NCBI GenBank assembly: GCA_964526475.1
Contig: CAZGKF010000074.1
Location: 1-9,263, forward strand
Source of the DNA: CAYVTV01 sp964526475
Lineage (GTDB): Bacteria > Bacteroidota > Bacteroidia > Bacteroidales > GCA-2748055
Direction: 5' to 3'
DNA length: 9,263 bases
Under the pieces are notes generated by a model that made no database searches, was not told the origin of the DNA, and saw only the letters and a program-made list of their open reading frames with translations. Positions 1-7,065 of the stretch are shown here, one piece after another. The stretch's first letter is position 1, and every line of letters begins with the position of its first letter. A program made the translations under genes and the position numbers.

Positions 1-55
1 GTGCGCAGGACGTCCACGGATTGTGCGAACCAGAGGCTTTTTGGCCGGGGCAGGG
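1..55. repeat. 55-bp direct repeat, copy 1
   Basis: Positions 1-55 are identical base for base to 273-327. The block contains the perfect 8-bp palindrome GGACGTCC (8-15) between CGCA and TGCG, and ends in a G-rich run. It begins at the window edge, so the true repeat may extend further left. It is not obviously coding. It could be a dispersed intergenic repeat or a remnant of a local duplication with a 272-bp period. Confidence 0.85.
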
Positions 56-101
56 AAATTAGGTTTATGGGTAATTAGGAAATAGATGGTATTGAGGAAT
101 T

Positions 102-127
102 CCCACCTGCGCTGAAGCTACGGTGGG
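102..127. repeat. Small palindrome, CCCACC/GGTGGG
   Basis: The arms CCCACC (102-107) and GGTGGG (122-127) form a perfect 6-bp stem around a 14-base loop containing GCTGAAGCTAC. It looks like the short GC-rich palindromes often scattered in intergenic DNA of environmental bacteria. No T-run follows, so it is not a convincing terminator. Function unknown. Confidence 0.45.
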
Positions 128-132
128 TGAAA

Positions 133-189
133 GAGGAAATGAGGAATTGAGGAAATGAGGAATTTGAGGAAATGAGGAATTGAAGAAAT
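133..189. repeat. Purine-rich minisatellite of 8-bp units
   Basis: About seven head-to-tail units alternate between GAGGAAAT and GAGGAATT: 133-140, 141-148, 149-156, 157-165 (one extra T), 166-173, 174-181 and a degenerate last unit, GAAGAAAT, at 182-189. The plus strand is almost all purine apart from T. The array does not keep a frame of three and is not part of a gene. Such arrays change copy number by slippage. Confidence 0.75.
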
Positions 190-272
190 AAGTTGAAATG
201 TCAAGCCATATTTCCGCCTTCGGGAAATCGCGTAAATAAAAAAGTTGGCAGAAGGGCAAAAAGAAAGCTTAT

Positions 273-327
273 GTGCGCAGGACGTCCACGGATTGTGCGA
301 ACCAGAGGCTTTTTGGCCGGGGCAGGG
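273..327. repeat. 55-bp direct repeat, copy 2
   Basis: This is the second exact copy of the block at 1-55, with the GGACGTCC palindrome at 280-287. After the shared part this copy continues into CGGGAATTGTGCGAC, which resembles an internal piece of the repeat (GGATTGTGCGAAC). Copy 1 instead runs into AAATTAGG. The different right flanks place the end of exact identity at 55 bp. Confidence 0.85.
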
Positions 328-356
328 CGGGAATTGTGCGACAAAAAAAGCCGATG

Positions 357-413
357 GTTGGAATCCGTGGTGACTTTTTGCCTACTTTTTTGTGGTAGAA
401 AAAAGTAGGAATG
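357..413. repeat. 57-bp hairpin repeat unit, copy 1
   Basis: The unit starts GTTGGAATCCGT and ends AGTAGGAATG. Inside it, CCTACTTTTTT (381-391) and AAAAAAGTAGG (399-409) make a perfect 11-bp stem with the 7-base loop GTGGTAG. The next copy starts 62 bp later and differs only in the two or three bases after GTTGGAATCCGT. The stem is A+T rich with no trailing T-run outside it, so a palindromic repeat element is more likely than a simple terminator. Confidence 0.8.
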
Positions 414-418
414 AAATT

Positions 419-475
419 GTTGGAATCCGTAATGACTTTTTGCCTACTTTTTTGTGGTAGAAAAAAGTAGGAATG
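419..475. repeat. 57-bp hairpin repeat unit, copy 2
   Basis: This is the second tandem copy, with stem arms at 443-453 and 461-471 identical to copy 1. A third, partial copy consisting only of the leading GTTGGAATCCGT follows at 514-525, about 90 bp before the fecR start. The array is therefore directly upstream of the regulator gene. Confidence 0.8.
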
Positions 476-614
476 TAATATGCGCTGCTGCAAAAAAGTA
501 TGTGAGCTTGAAGGTTGGAATCCGTGATAATTTTTTATTTTTCTTTAAAAAACCTGATAATTATTGCGGAAAAGTAATTATTAACTGTATTTATAATATA
601 CGAGAGAAAATATT

Positions 615-1748
615 ATGAAGAAAGAGGAAAAACTAAAAGATCTGTTAAAGAACTATTTTGGGGGAAAACTTACCCATACAGAAAAGGAGAATCTGTTTTA
701 TCTTATCAACGATGAGCAACTTAAGGAAATTACTATAAGTGAACTGTATAAGCATTGGGAAAGTGAACCTGAAAATATTAAGTCTGTAGCTCAGGAGAAA
801 ATATTCGGAAATATTAAACAAAGTCTTCAGATGGATGAAGATAAATCCCGTAAGGATGATTTGATATTAAAAGGTATTGAATATAGCCGTATTAAATCTT
901 CCCGGAAGTATTTGAATATTTTCATAAAATATGCTGCGGTTGTGGTATTTGCGGTGCTTATCACATTTTTTATGAATTATCTGAGGGAAAAAGCAAAACC
1001 GGAAGAAATTGCCCTTAATGAAATAGTAGTCCCACAAGGTTCAAAAATTAAAATACTTCTCTCTGATAGTTCTGAGGTCTGGTTGAACTCCGGAAGCAAA
1101 ATAATTTATGCGGATAATTTTTCAACTTCAGACAGGGAAATTTATCTGGAAGGCGAAGCTTTCTTTAATGTCCGTAAAAATAAATCCAGGCCTTTTTACA
1201 TCAAAACATCCGATTTAAGTATTAAAGTATTGGGAACCAGTCTCAATGTAAAAGCTTATCCTGATGAGGATCTGATTGAAACTACTTTAATTACTGGCCG
1301 GGTAGAGGTCAATGAGATTAGCCCAAAAGAGAAGAATATGCTAACAGCATTCCTTTTGCCGGAACAAAAGGCATCTTATAATAAGGAAACAGGGATAATG
1401 AGAATTGAACAAAAAAAGGATACATATAAGAAAGATCTCAAAACACTTAAAACAGACGATTTTATTGGCAGAAGTGAGCAGATCACTCAGGTTGACAATC
1501 CTGATATAGCTTGGAAAGATAACAAACTTGTTTTCAATAATGAAGCTTTAGGCAGTCTTGCAAGAAGACTTGAAAGATGGTACAATGTGGAAATAGAAGT
1601 GATGGATGAGGACCTCAATAATTCCAGATTTACAGGTATTCTTGAAAATGAGACTGCTGAACAGGTCATGTATGCTCTCAGGATTGCCTCTTCTATGGAT
1701 TACAAATTTGAAAAAAATAAAATTACAATCTGGAAGTCAAATAATTAA
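615..1748 (+). CDS. FecR-family anti-sigma factor (membrane regulator)
   Basis: This 377-residue protein is a FecR-type regulator of the Bacteroidota kind. In this family the N-terminal part binds an ECF sigma factor in the cytoplasm and the C-terminal part sits in the periplasm and receives a signal from the STN domain of a partner TonB-dependent transporter. Residues 1-100 are hydrophilic and charged. Residues about 105-123 (YAAVVVFAVLITFFMNYL) form the single membrane segment. Residues about 138-235 match the FecR domain, with the typical stretches LNEIVVPQGSKIKILLSDSS, EVWLNSGSKIIY, LEGEAFFNV and VLGTSLNVKAY. Residues about 309-374 match the C-terminal DUF4974 domain (LVFNNEALGSLARRLERWY, then FTGILENETAEQVM). 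Length is normal for the family. The start at 615 gives a full N-terminus; no clear Shine-Dalgarno is seen. The gene is 133 bp upstream of an STN-bearing susC, its expected signalling partner. The matching sigma factor gene is not in the window. Confidence 0.93.
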   Translation: MKKEEKLKDLLKNYFGGKLTHTEKENLFYLINDEQLKEITISELYKHWESEPENIKSVAQEKIFGNIKQSLQMDEDKSRKDDLILKGIEYSRIKSSRKYLNIFIKYAAVVVFAVLITFFMNYLREKAKPEEIALNEIVVPQGSKIKILLSDSSEVWLNSGSKIIYADNFSTSDREIYLEGEAFFNVRKNKSRPFYIKTSDLSIKVLGTSLNVKAYPDEDLIETTLITGRVEVNEISPKEKNMLTAFLLPEQKASYNKETGIMRIEQKKDTYKKDLKTLKTDDFIGRSEQITQVDNPDIAWKDNKLVFNNEALGSLARRLERWYNVEIEVMDEDLNNSRFTGILENETAEQVMYALRIASSMDYKFEKNKITIWKSNN

Positions 1749-1806
1749 TTATTGTCTAACCCTTTAAAACAGCTATTCTATGTGATAAGTACAAAAAAAC
1801 AAAAAA

Positions 1807-1836
1807 ACCGGGAAACGTCGTCACACATTCCCCGGT
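1807..1836 (+). promoter_or_regulatory. Hairpin between fecR and susC
   Basis: ACCGGG (1807-1812) and CCCGGT (1831-1836) pair perfectly around an 18-base loop. Two more A-T pairs can form inside if C1830 bulges out. It is the only G+C-rich element in an otherwise A+T-rich spacer and is followed by CTAAAACTTTTAAATTT. It could be a weak attenuator separating fecR from susC, an RNA leader structure, or an operator. Its function is not known from sequence. Confidence 0.5.
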
Positions 1837-1840
1837 CTAA
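1811..1840 (+). promoter_or_regulatory. Candidate ECF-sigma promoter for susC
   Basis: GGAAAC at 1811-1816 resembles a general ECF-type -35 box, and GTCTAA at 1835-1840 resembles an ECF-type -10 box. Depending on how the boxes are cut, 17 to 18 bases separate them. A start a few bases further on would leave a leader of roughly 35 bases before the susC ATG, containing a tandem CATTCAAAA repeat (1862-1879). The boxes overlap the hairpin arms. This is inferred from generic ECF consensus motifs; the recognition sequence of the sigma factor in this organism is unknown. Confidence 0.3.
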
Positions 1841-1881
1841 AACTTTTAAATTTAGTTTTAACATTCAAAACATTCAAAATT

Positions 1882-4800
1882 ATGAAAAAAAACTCAACTA
1901 AGCGTAAAAAACTACTCTCAACTTACGCTTTAAAAATCCTACTAATTATGAAGCTAAGTATATTCCTGATTTTTTTTGGTGTTTTTCAGACTTTTGCTGT
2001 TGATCTGCTGTCTCAGAAAATTGTTTTAAAATTATCTGAAGAGCAGACTTCTCTCAGCCAGGTTCTGAAGGAAATAGAGATGCAAACAAATGTACGTTTT
2101 CTATATCGCAGTGAAACTATTGAAAATAAGACTGTGAAACTGGATGTACATGACAAAACATGGTTTGACATCCTGGAACAGATAAAACTTTCCACAGATG
2201 TAGATTACAAAATCCTCGACAATAACCTTGTTGTTATTGCTCCCAGTAAGGATTTCCAGCAAAGAACAATTACCGGTAAAGTAACTGACAACACCGGACA
2301 GCCTTTGGCGGGGGTTACCATCTTCATTAAGGAGACAACCATAGGAAGCATAACTGATATAAATGGTAATTATACCATTTCAGTTCCCGCAAATGCTCAA
2401 ACCCTGGTATTTTCCTACATTGGAATGGAAACCAGGGAAGAACCCATTGGAAATAAAACGTCGATTGATGTTACACTTATGCCGGATGCAATCCTGATGA
2501 GCGAGGTTGTTGTTGTGGGCTACGGGACTCAGAGAAGATCAGATATTACCGGATCTCTTGTTTCTGTTTCCAGCGAAGACTTTAACAAACAACCGCTTAC
2601 AAGAATAGACCAGGCCTTACAGGGAAGGGCTGCCGGTACTCAGGTAACCCAAACCAGCGGGGAACCGGGAACTGGATATAAGATAAGAATAAGAGGGGCT
2701 AATTCAATAAGTGGCAATAATGACCCTCTTTACGTCCTGGATGGTTTGATCATTGATAATATCAATTCTTTAAACGTCAACGACATTCAATCCATAGAAG
2801 TCCTGAAAGACGCATCAGCAACTGCCGTGTATGGTTCGAGAGGTGCTAACGGGGTAGTTTTGATCACTACAAAAAGTGGCAGTGCAGGTGAAGCTAAAGT
2901 GACGCTGGAAACCTTTTATGGAATTTCAAATATAACCAAAAGATTGCCGGTGATGAGTGCTGCTGATTTTGCCGAAGGAGTAAATGCTGCTGAAGGTCTT
3001 TCAACCTTTACCCCACAGGAAATTGCTGATTTGAGGGCAAGCGGAGGGGAGGACTGGCAAGAGCGTATGTTTAAACAAGCCGCGACCTCAAATATACAAC
3101 TGTCACTTAGTGGAGGAAATGAAGCTGTTAATTATTTCATTTCCGGGAATTACCACAACCAGGATGGCGCTATTATTAATCAGAATTATAAACGATATAA
3201 TCTGAGGGCAAATTTAAATGCTCAATTATCTAAAAAGCTAAAAGCGGGAATTAATATTTTCGGTAGTAAGGAATTGTTTGACGGACATCGTTCCGACATT
3301 TTCGCTGCCATAGTTTACGACCCAACCACCCCGGCCTTTGATGAAAACGGAGATTATATCTACTCCAGTTTGAAAAATGTGGGAAGTGCCGGATTGAACC
3401 CGCTGATAGCGCCTGAGAACAACATCAGGGAAGTATATGACAATCATATTTTCGCCAATGGTTATTTTAGCTATAAAATTCTTGAAAATCTTGTATTAAG
3501 GGTCTCAGGAGGAGTGGATATACTTGACCGGACCAGAAACACCTATACCCCTATTCTTGTCAATAATATCGGTAATGCTGCTGTATTTAATCAGGGTATT
3601 TCAAGACTCCAGAATACAAATATGCTTACCTACACTTGGGATAAGCATGAAAACCACAGGATGCGTATTGATGCTATTCATGAACAACAGTTAATGACAA
3701 ATGTATCAACCGATGCAAGATCAAATCAGTTTTTCACTGATCTGACTACCTTTAAGAACCTGGCATTAGGAAATATCCAGAACATTACCAATACATCTTT
3801 CAGTGAAAGCATCCAGTCATTCCTGGGACGTATTAATTATTCGCTTCTCGACCGCTATTTATTGACTGCTACGCTCAGAGCAGATGGATCAAGCAAGTTC
3901 AGAGAAGACCAGAGATGGGGTTATTTCCCTTCAGCATCAGTGGCCTGGAGATTGTCAGAAGAAAGCTTTATGCAAAACGTGGGTGTTATTAATAATCTGA
4001 AACTTAGAGCCAGTTACGGTATTACCGGAAGCCAGGCCATTCAGCCATTGGCTACACGTTCAAGGCCGGTGCTGGGCCTCCCTTACAATTACCCATTTAC
4101 CGGGCAATCGGCAGCCATCGGTATCGCTCCTTCAAACAGGATTGCAAATCCTGATCTTACCTGGGAACAAACGGCTCAGACTAACGCTGGTATTGATCTG
4201 GGAATGTGGGCTTCACGGTTCACTCTTTCCCTTGATCTCTACAAGAAAAATACTACAGATTTGCTGCTGGATGTTGTTTTGCCGGAATTTCTTGGTCCTA
4301 ATATTATTGCGAGGAATATCGGTGAAGTTGAAAACAAAGGATTCGACATCGTACTCGGCTTTATACCGCTTCAGAATGACGATTGGAGGATTACATCTTA
4401 CCTGAATTTTTCGAGAAACAAGAACAAAGTTCTTTCTCTTATAGACGATACACCTATTGAAAAGGGATCTGACTGGTACACAGGGACATTTCCGGTAAGA
4501 CCTACCCGTGTGGAGGTTGGAAAACCAATAAGCTCATTCAGAGGGTATATTTTTGAAGGGGTATATCAGCTGGGTGAAGAAGAAGAGGCGGCTAAATACA
4601 GCAGGAATCCGGGTGATGCAAAGTACAGGGATATCAATGAAGACGGGATAATCTCTACCGATGACATTACCACTATTGGCGATGGCAACCCTGATTTTAT
4701 CTGGGGATGGAACACAACTGTATCCTGGAAAGGATTTGACCTTAATTCCCTAGTACTGGGTTCTCAAGGCAATGACATTTACAATTTCCTCCGGGGTCGA

Positions 4801-5184
4801 ATGATGTCTTTGGGTTCAGGAACATTTCATGCTGTGCATGAAGATTACAAAAACAGATGGACACCGGACAATCCAAGCAATATACCATCTGGTCGTGATG
4901 GTACAGAATATTTGTCAAGTCAGTTCCTTGAAGATGGTTCATATGTGACACTTAAGAATATCAGCCTGAGTTATACCTTTAGAGCAAAAGACATAATGAA
5001 TAAACTGGGATTAAGTGCTTTAAGAATATATGCCAGTGCTGAGAATCTGCTAATGATTACCAAATACACCGGATTCGATCCTGAAGCAACTGCATCAGGA
5101 AATTCTGACGTGGACTTGGGAATAGATTTGAACGCTTATCCCTTATCCCGAACATATAACATGGGTCTTAGCGTAACATTTTAA
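1882..5184 (+). CDS. SusC/RagA-type TonB-dependent outer-membrane transporter with STN domain
   Basis: This 1100-residue outer-membrane protein imports a substrate captured by its SusD partner, using energy from TonB. The long N-terminus ends in a hydrophobic stretch (about 24-39, MKLSIFLIFFGVFQTFA), with likely cleavage after A39. M23 could also serve as the start. Residues about 47-120 form an STN domain, the part that signals to FecR. Residues about 130-200 form a carboxypeptidase-D regulatory-like domain (ITGKVTDNTGQPLAGV, SYIGM). A TonB-box-like EVVVVGYGTQ is at 208-217. The plug follows (about 218-335), with the SusC hallmark segments DPLYVLDGLIID, IQSIEVLKDASATAVYGSRG and NGVVLITTK. 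The rest is a 22-strand type barrel ending in aromatic-rich strands and a C-terminal phenylalanine (GLSVTF). Length is normal for a family member carrying an STN domain. The gene is downstream of fecR and 20 bp upstream of susD. Substrate cannot be assigned: no degradative enzyme is nearby. Confidence 0.96.
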   Translation: MKKNSTKRKKLLSTYALKILLIMKLSIFLIFFGVFQTFAVDLLSQKIVLKLSEEQTSLSQVLKEIEMQTNVRFLYRSETIENKTVKLDVHDKTWFDILEQIKLSTDVDYKILDNNLVVIAPSKDFQQRTITGKVTDNTGQPLAGVTIFIKETTIGSITDINGNYTISVPANAQTLVFSYIGMETREEPIGNKTSIDVTLMPDAILMSEVVVVGYGTQRRSDITGSLVSVSSEDFNKQPLTRIDQALQGRAAGTQVTQTSGEPGTGYKIRIRGANSISGNNDPLYVLDGLIIDNINSLNVNDIQSIEVLKDASATAVYGSRGANGVVLITTKSGSAGEAKVTLETFYGISNITKRLPVMSAADFAEGVNAAEGLSTFTPQEIADLRASGGEDWQERMFKQAATSNIQLSLSGGNEAVNYFISGNYHNQDGAIINQNYKRYNLRANLNAQLSKKLKAGINIFGSKELFDGHRSDIFAAIVYDPTTPAFDENGDYIYSSLKNVGSAGLNPLIAPENNIREVYDNHIFANGYFSYKILENLVLRVSGGVDILDRTRNTYTPILVNNIGNAAVFNQGISRLQNTNMLTYTWDKHENHRMRIDAIHEQQLMTNVSTDARSNQFFTDLTTFKNLALGNIQNITNTSFSESIQSFLGRINYSLLDRYLLTATLRADGSSKFREDQRWGYFPSASVAWRLSEESFMQNVGVINNLKLRASYGITGSQAIQPLATRSRPVLGLPYNYPFTGQSAAIGIAPSNRIANPDLTWEQTAQTNAGIDLGMWASRFTLSLDLYKKNTTDLLLDVVLPEFLGPNIIARNIGEVENKGFDIVLGFIPLQNDDWRITSYLNFSRNKNKVLSLIDDTPIEKGSDWYTGTFPVRPTRVEVGKPISSFRGYIFEGVYQLGEEEEAAKYSRNPGDAKYRDINEDGIISTDDITTIGDGNPDFIWGWNTTVSWKGFDLNSLVLGSQGNDIYNFLRGRMMSLGSGTFHAVHEDYKNRWTPDNPSNIPSGRDGTEYLSSQFLEDGSYVTLKNISLSYTFRAKDIMNKLGLSALRIYASAENLLMITKYTGFDPEATASGNSDVDLGIDLNAYPLSRTYNMGLSVTF

Positions 5185-5204
5185 CTCATTTAAAAAGATA
5201 AATC

Positions 5205-6734
5205 ATGAAATACATCCATAAACCGATAGAATTAATTATTATTCTGGCACTTATCTTTTCTTGTAATGCATGCATTGAACTCGAGGAGGACATAAGCAGT
5301 TTGCTTACAATTGATAGGTTAGAAACAGAAAGTGATGTGACCGCTGCCCTTGCGCCCGTTTACAGAAGAATGGCAAATGTATATAGCACTCCCCATCAAC
5401 AACGCATGCCCACCTATGGAGCAGATGACATTACCACATGGTGGGCCGGTAACAAAGCGCCCATGAGGGTTTTTGACAGGTTTGACTATGGAAGTGGGGA
5501 AAATTCAGGTATCGTCTGGCTGCCTCTTGGCTGGACTGGCTATTGGAAAGTAATTTATTATGCTAATTCCCTGATCGAAGGTCTTAAATCTTCTACTGCC
5601 CCGGCAGAAATTGTTGAAACCGCTGACGGTGAGGCAAGATTTTTCAGGGCTCTCGCTTATTTTAACCTGGTAAGGACCTGGGGCGGAATGCCGATAATTC
5701 TCGATGGATACATCCCGACAGGCGACGAGGAAAGAAACACCGTGCTTGAAAATTATAAAATAATTGAAGCTGACTTGCAAATAGCAATCACCAAATTACC
5801 TGGCCCAGCTGCAGTAACAAATGTCGGAAGAGTATCTTCCGCGGCAGCGAAAGCCCTGCTTGCAGATCTCTATCTTACCTGGGCAGGCTGGCCTGTCAAG
5901 GACGAGTCGAAATATGCTCTTGCAGCCGGACTTGCTAAGGAAGTGATTGATTTAAATCATTTTGCTCTTCTTGATATCGATAAATTATGGCTCCATGAGA
6001 GTCAGAACAGTCTTGAATCAGTGTTTTCATTCCAGTTTTCCGAAATTGAAGGCATCCAAAGCGGTATGCCACAGGCCTTCAGTTTTCATATGGCCAGAGG
6101 CTGGTCGGATTGCTATCCGGAATTACAGTTTTTCAATGATTTCCCGGCCGGACCAAGGAAGGATGCTACATTCGTTGTTGATATACCGAATCGTGGAATA
6201 GTTGGAGGTGCAATTGTTGACCTTGATCCACCAACAAAACCCTGGCAGGAGTCTGAAAGGCTGCATCCGATGTATAAAAAATTTACACTTGCGGAAAATC
6301 TTAATTACGGAGACAGACTTACAGGGTACCGTGCAACTGAGGTAATAAGGTATGCGGAAGTATTACTTATTTATGCCGAAGCGCAAGCCAGAATCGGAGA
6401 AAATGCAAGTTCACTGGAAGCGTTGAATCAGGTAAGAAGAAGAGCAGCAGGACTACCTTACCTGCTCCCTGATGGGTCTGTGGATGTAACAACAGCAACC
6501 CCGAATGAAATCATCGATGAAAGGGGCTGGGAACTTGCCGGAGAATACAAAAGATGGTTTGACCTGGTACGTTCTGAAAGGGTTGAAGAAATTGCCGCAA
6601 AAAGAGACCCTGGCGAGCAGGTTGATTTAGTCAGGCAGCCAACAAAAGCCCAGTATATTACCCCGATACCTGCAGAAGCTTTCTTACATGGAAGTAAATT
6701 AACACAGAATCCTGAAGGCTTTGTAATACAATAA
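5205..6734 (+). CDS. SusD/RagB-family surface lipoprotein
   Basis: This 509-residue protein is the substrate-binding lid of the SusC channel. It has a short signal peptide with a lipoprotein cysteine, either C20 or more likely C23. C23 aligns with the cysteine of the related stub at 7949-8242 and is followed by an acidic run (IELEED) typical of surface export in Bacteroidota. The N-terminal SusD-like domain contains DDITTWWAG (74-82) and the conserved helical region GEARFFRALAYFNLVRTWGGMPI (about 142-164). The C-terminal SusD/RagB domain contains RYAEVLLIYAEAQAR (382-396), ALNQVRRRAAG, DERGWELAGEYKRWFDLVR and the ending TPIPAEAF...LTQNPEGF. Length is normal. It starts 20 bp after susC, so the two are very likely one transcript. 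A terminator-like hairpin follows the stop codon. Confidence 0.95.
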   Translation: MKYIHKPIELIIILALIFSCNACIELEEDISSLLTIDRLETESDVTAALAPVYRRMANVYSTPHQQRMPTYGADDITTWWAGNKAPMRVFDRFDYGSGENSGIVWLPLGWTGYWKVIYYANSLIEGLKSSTAPAEIVETADGEARFFRALAYFNLVRTWGGMPIILDGYIPTGDEERNTVLENYKIIEADLQIAITKLPGPAAVTNVGRVSSAAAKALLADLYLTWAGWPVKDESKYALAAGLAKEVIDLNHFALLDIDKLWLHESQNSLESVFSFQFSEIEGIQSGMPQAFSFHMARGWSDCYPELQFFNDFPAGPRKDATFVVDIPNRGIVGGAIVDLDPPTKPWQESERLHPMYKKFTLAENLNYGDRLTGYRATEVIRYAEVLLIYAEAQARIGENASSLEALNQVRRRAAGLPYLLPDGSVDVTTATPNEIIDERGWELAGEYKRWFDLVRSERVEEIAAKRDPGEQVDLVRQPTKAQYITPIPAEAFLHGSKLTQNPEGFVIQ

Positions 6735-6762
6735 GCGATATAAAATCATAATTACATCATTC

Positions 6763-6820
6763 CAGAACATGGGTCAGGCAGTATAGGATACAAACCGATT
6801 GGCCCCTGTTCTGTTTTATT
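6763..6820 (+). terminator. Probable rho-independent terminator of the susCD operon
   Basis: CAGAACA (6763-6769) pairs perfectly with TGTTCTG (6807-6813). After one T-C mismatch the stem continues as GGGTC (6771-6775) with GGCCC (6801-6805), including one G-T pair, and then A-T. The loop is about 24 bases. TTTTATT follows directly at 6814-6820. The hairpin begins 28 bases after the susD stop codon, in the expected place to end the susC-susD transcript and to separate it from the FISUMP gene. Confidence 0.7.
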
Positions 6821-6917
6821 CGTGTTTAGCCTTTTTATAGAACTTAAAAAGGTAGAATAAAAAAGTGATGTATTTTGCTTATAAATAAGGTGTTAAAATT
6901 TACAATCAAAACAAATC

Positions 6918-7005
6918 GCATGAAACCCCCATGCACTGTCGTTCACAAAAGGGCATGAAAAAACATGGGGGTTTGACTTCGTCGAGCCCTCCGGGGTTCA
7001 TGCCC
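6918..7005 (+). promoter_or_regulatory. Structured leader candidate with interleaved inverted repeats
   Basis: AAACCCCCATG (6923-6933) is a perfect 11-bp inverted repeat with CATGGGGGTTT (6964-6974). GGGCATGAA (6951-6959), inside its loop, is a perfect 9-bp inverted repeat with TTCATGCCC (6997-7005), outside it. This geometry could give an H-type pseudoknot. GAGCCC (6984-6989) can pair with GGGTTC (6994-6999) around a TCCG tetraloop, which would block the second helix. GCATG (6918-6922) can instead pair with CATGC (6999-7003). The element ends about 60 bases before the FISUMP ATG on the same strand. I do not recognise it as a known riboswitch class. A decayed palindromic repeat is the main alternative. 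Confidence 0.45.
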
Positions 7006-7065
7006 ATCTGCCCATTGGGGAATAGAACCTGTTGATTTTTAATAACCTAATTAATATTTGTACGC

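Larger units (their letters stand above)
1..614. other. Repeat-rich intergenic region with no credible gene
   Basis: This stretch upstream of fecR contains only short open frames that read through repeats and match no family I recognise. It is built from a duplicated 55-bp block, a small palindrome, a purine-rich minisatellite and tandem hairpin units, each listed separately. A further short hairpin with ATTTCC and GGAAAT arms lies around 209-227. The last 70 bases before fecR are very A+T rich and probably hold its promoter, but I could not pick out a convincing Bacteroidota -7 element (TAnnTTTG). The ECF sigma factor gene that usually precedes a FecR gene is not present here. Confidence 0.7.
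6735..7065. other. Intergenic region between susD and the FISUMP gene
   Basis: No gene is visible in these 331 bases. The left part holds the susCD terminator. The centre (about 6821-6910) is A+T rich and may contain the promoter of the downstream gene, though I see no good TAnnTTTG box. The right part holds a cluster of long inverted repeats, listed separately. The last 40 bases before the FISUMP ATG are again A+T rich and have no recognisable Shine-Dalgarno. Confidence 0.7.

Noticed and set aside
193..408. 71-codon plus-strand open frame in the repeat region
   Set aside because: It crosses the 55-bp repeat and the first hairpin unit, has no recognisable domain or start signal, and is best explained by chance through G+C-richer repeat DNA.
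65..493. Two minus-strand open frames (65-259 and 269-493) in the repeat region
   Set aside because: Their protein sequences are translations of the minisatellite and the hairpin repeats, as the repeated peptides FFxPQKSRQKVI and FFYHKKVGKKS show.
357..525. CRISPR array
   Set aside because: There are only two full units, and the spacing between them is a few bases of near-constant sequence rather than unique spacers. No cas gene is present.
6871..6878. TATTTTGC as a -7 promoter box for the FISUMP gene
   Set aside because: It is one base short of TAnnTTTG and has no -33 TTTG at a suitable distance.
6918..7005. Integron attC site or simple terminator
   Set aside because: The arms lack a clear pair of RYYYAAC/GTTRRRY core sites and no integrase is present. 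No T-run follows the stems, so a terminator is not supported either.
7051..7060. TTAATATTTG as a promoter box for the FISUMP gene
   Set aside because: The spacing within the box is one base too long, and it ends only five bases before the ATG, which would leave no leader.
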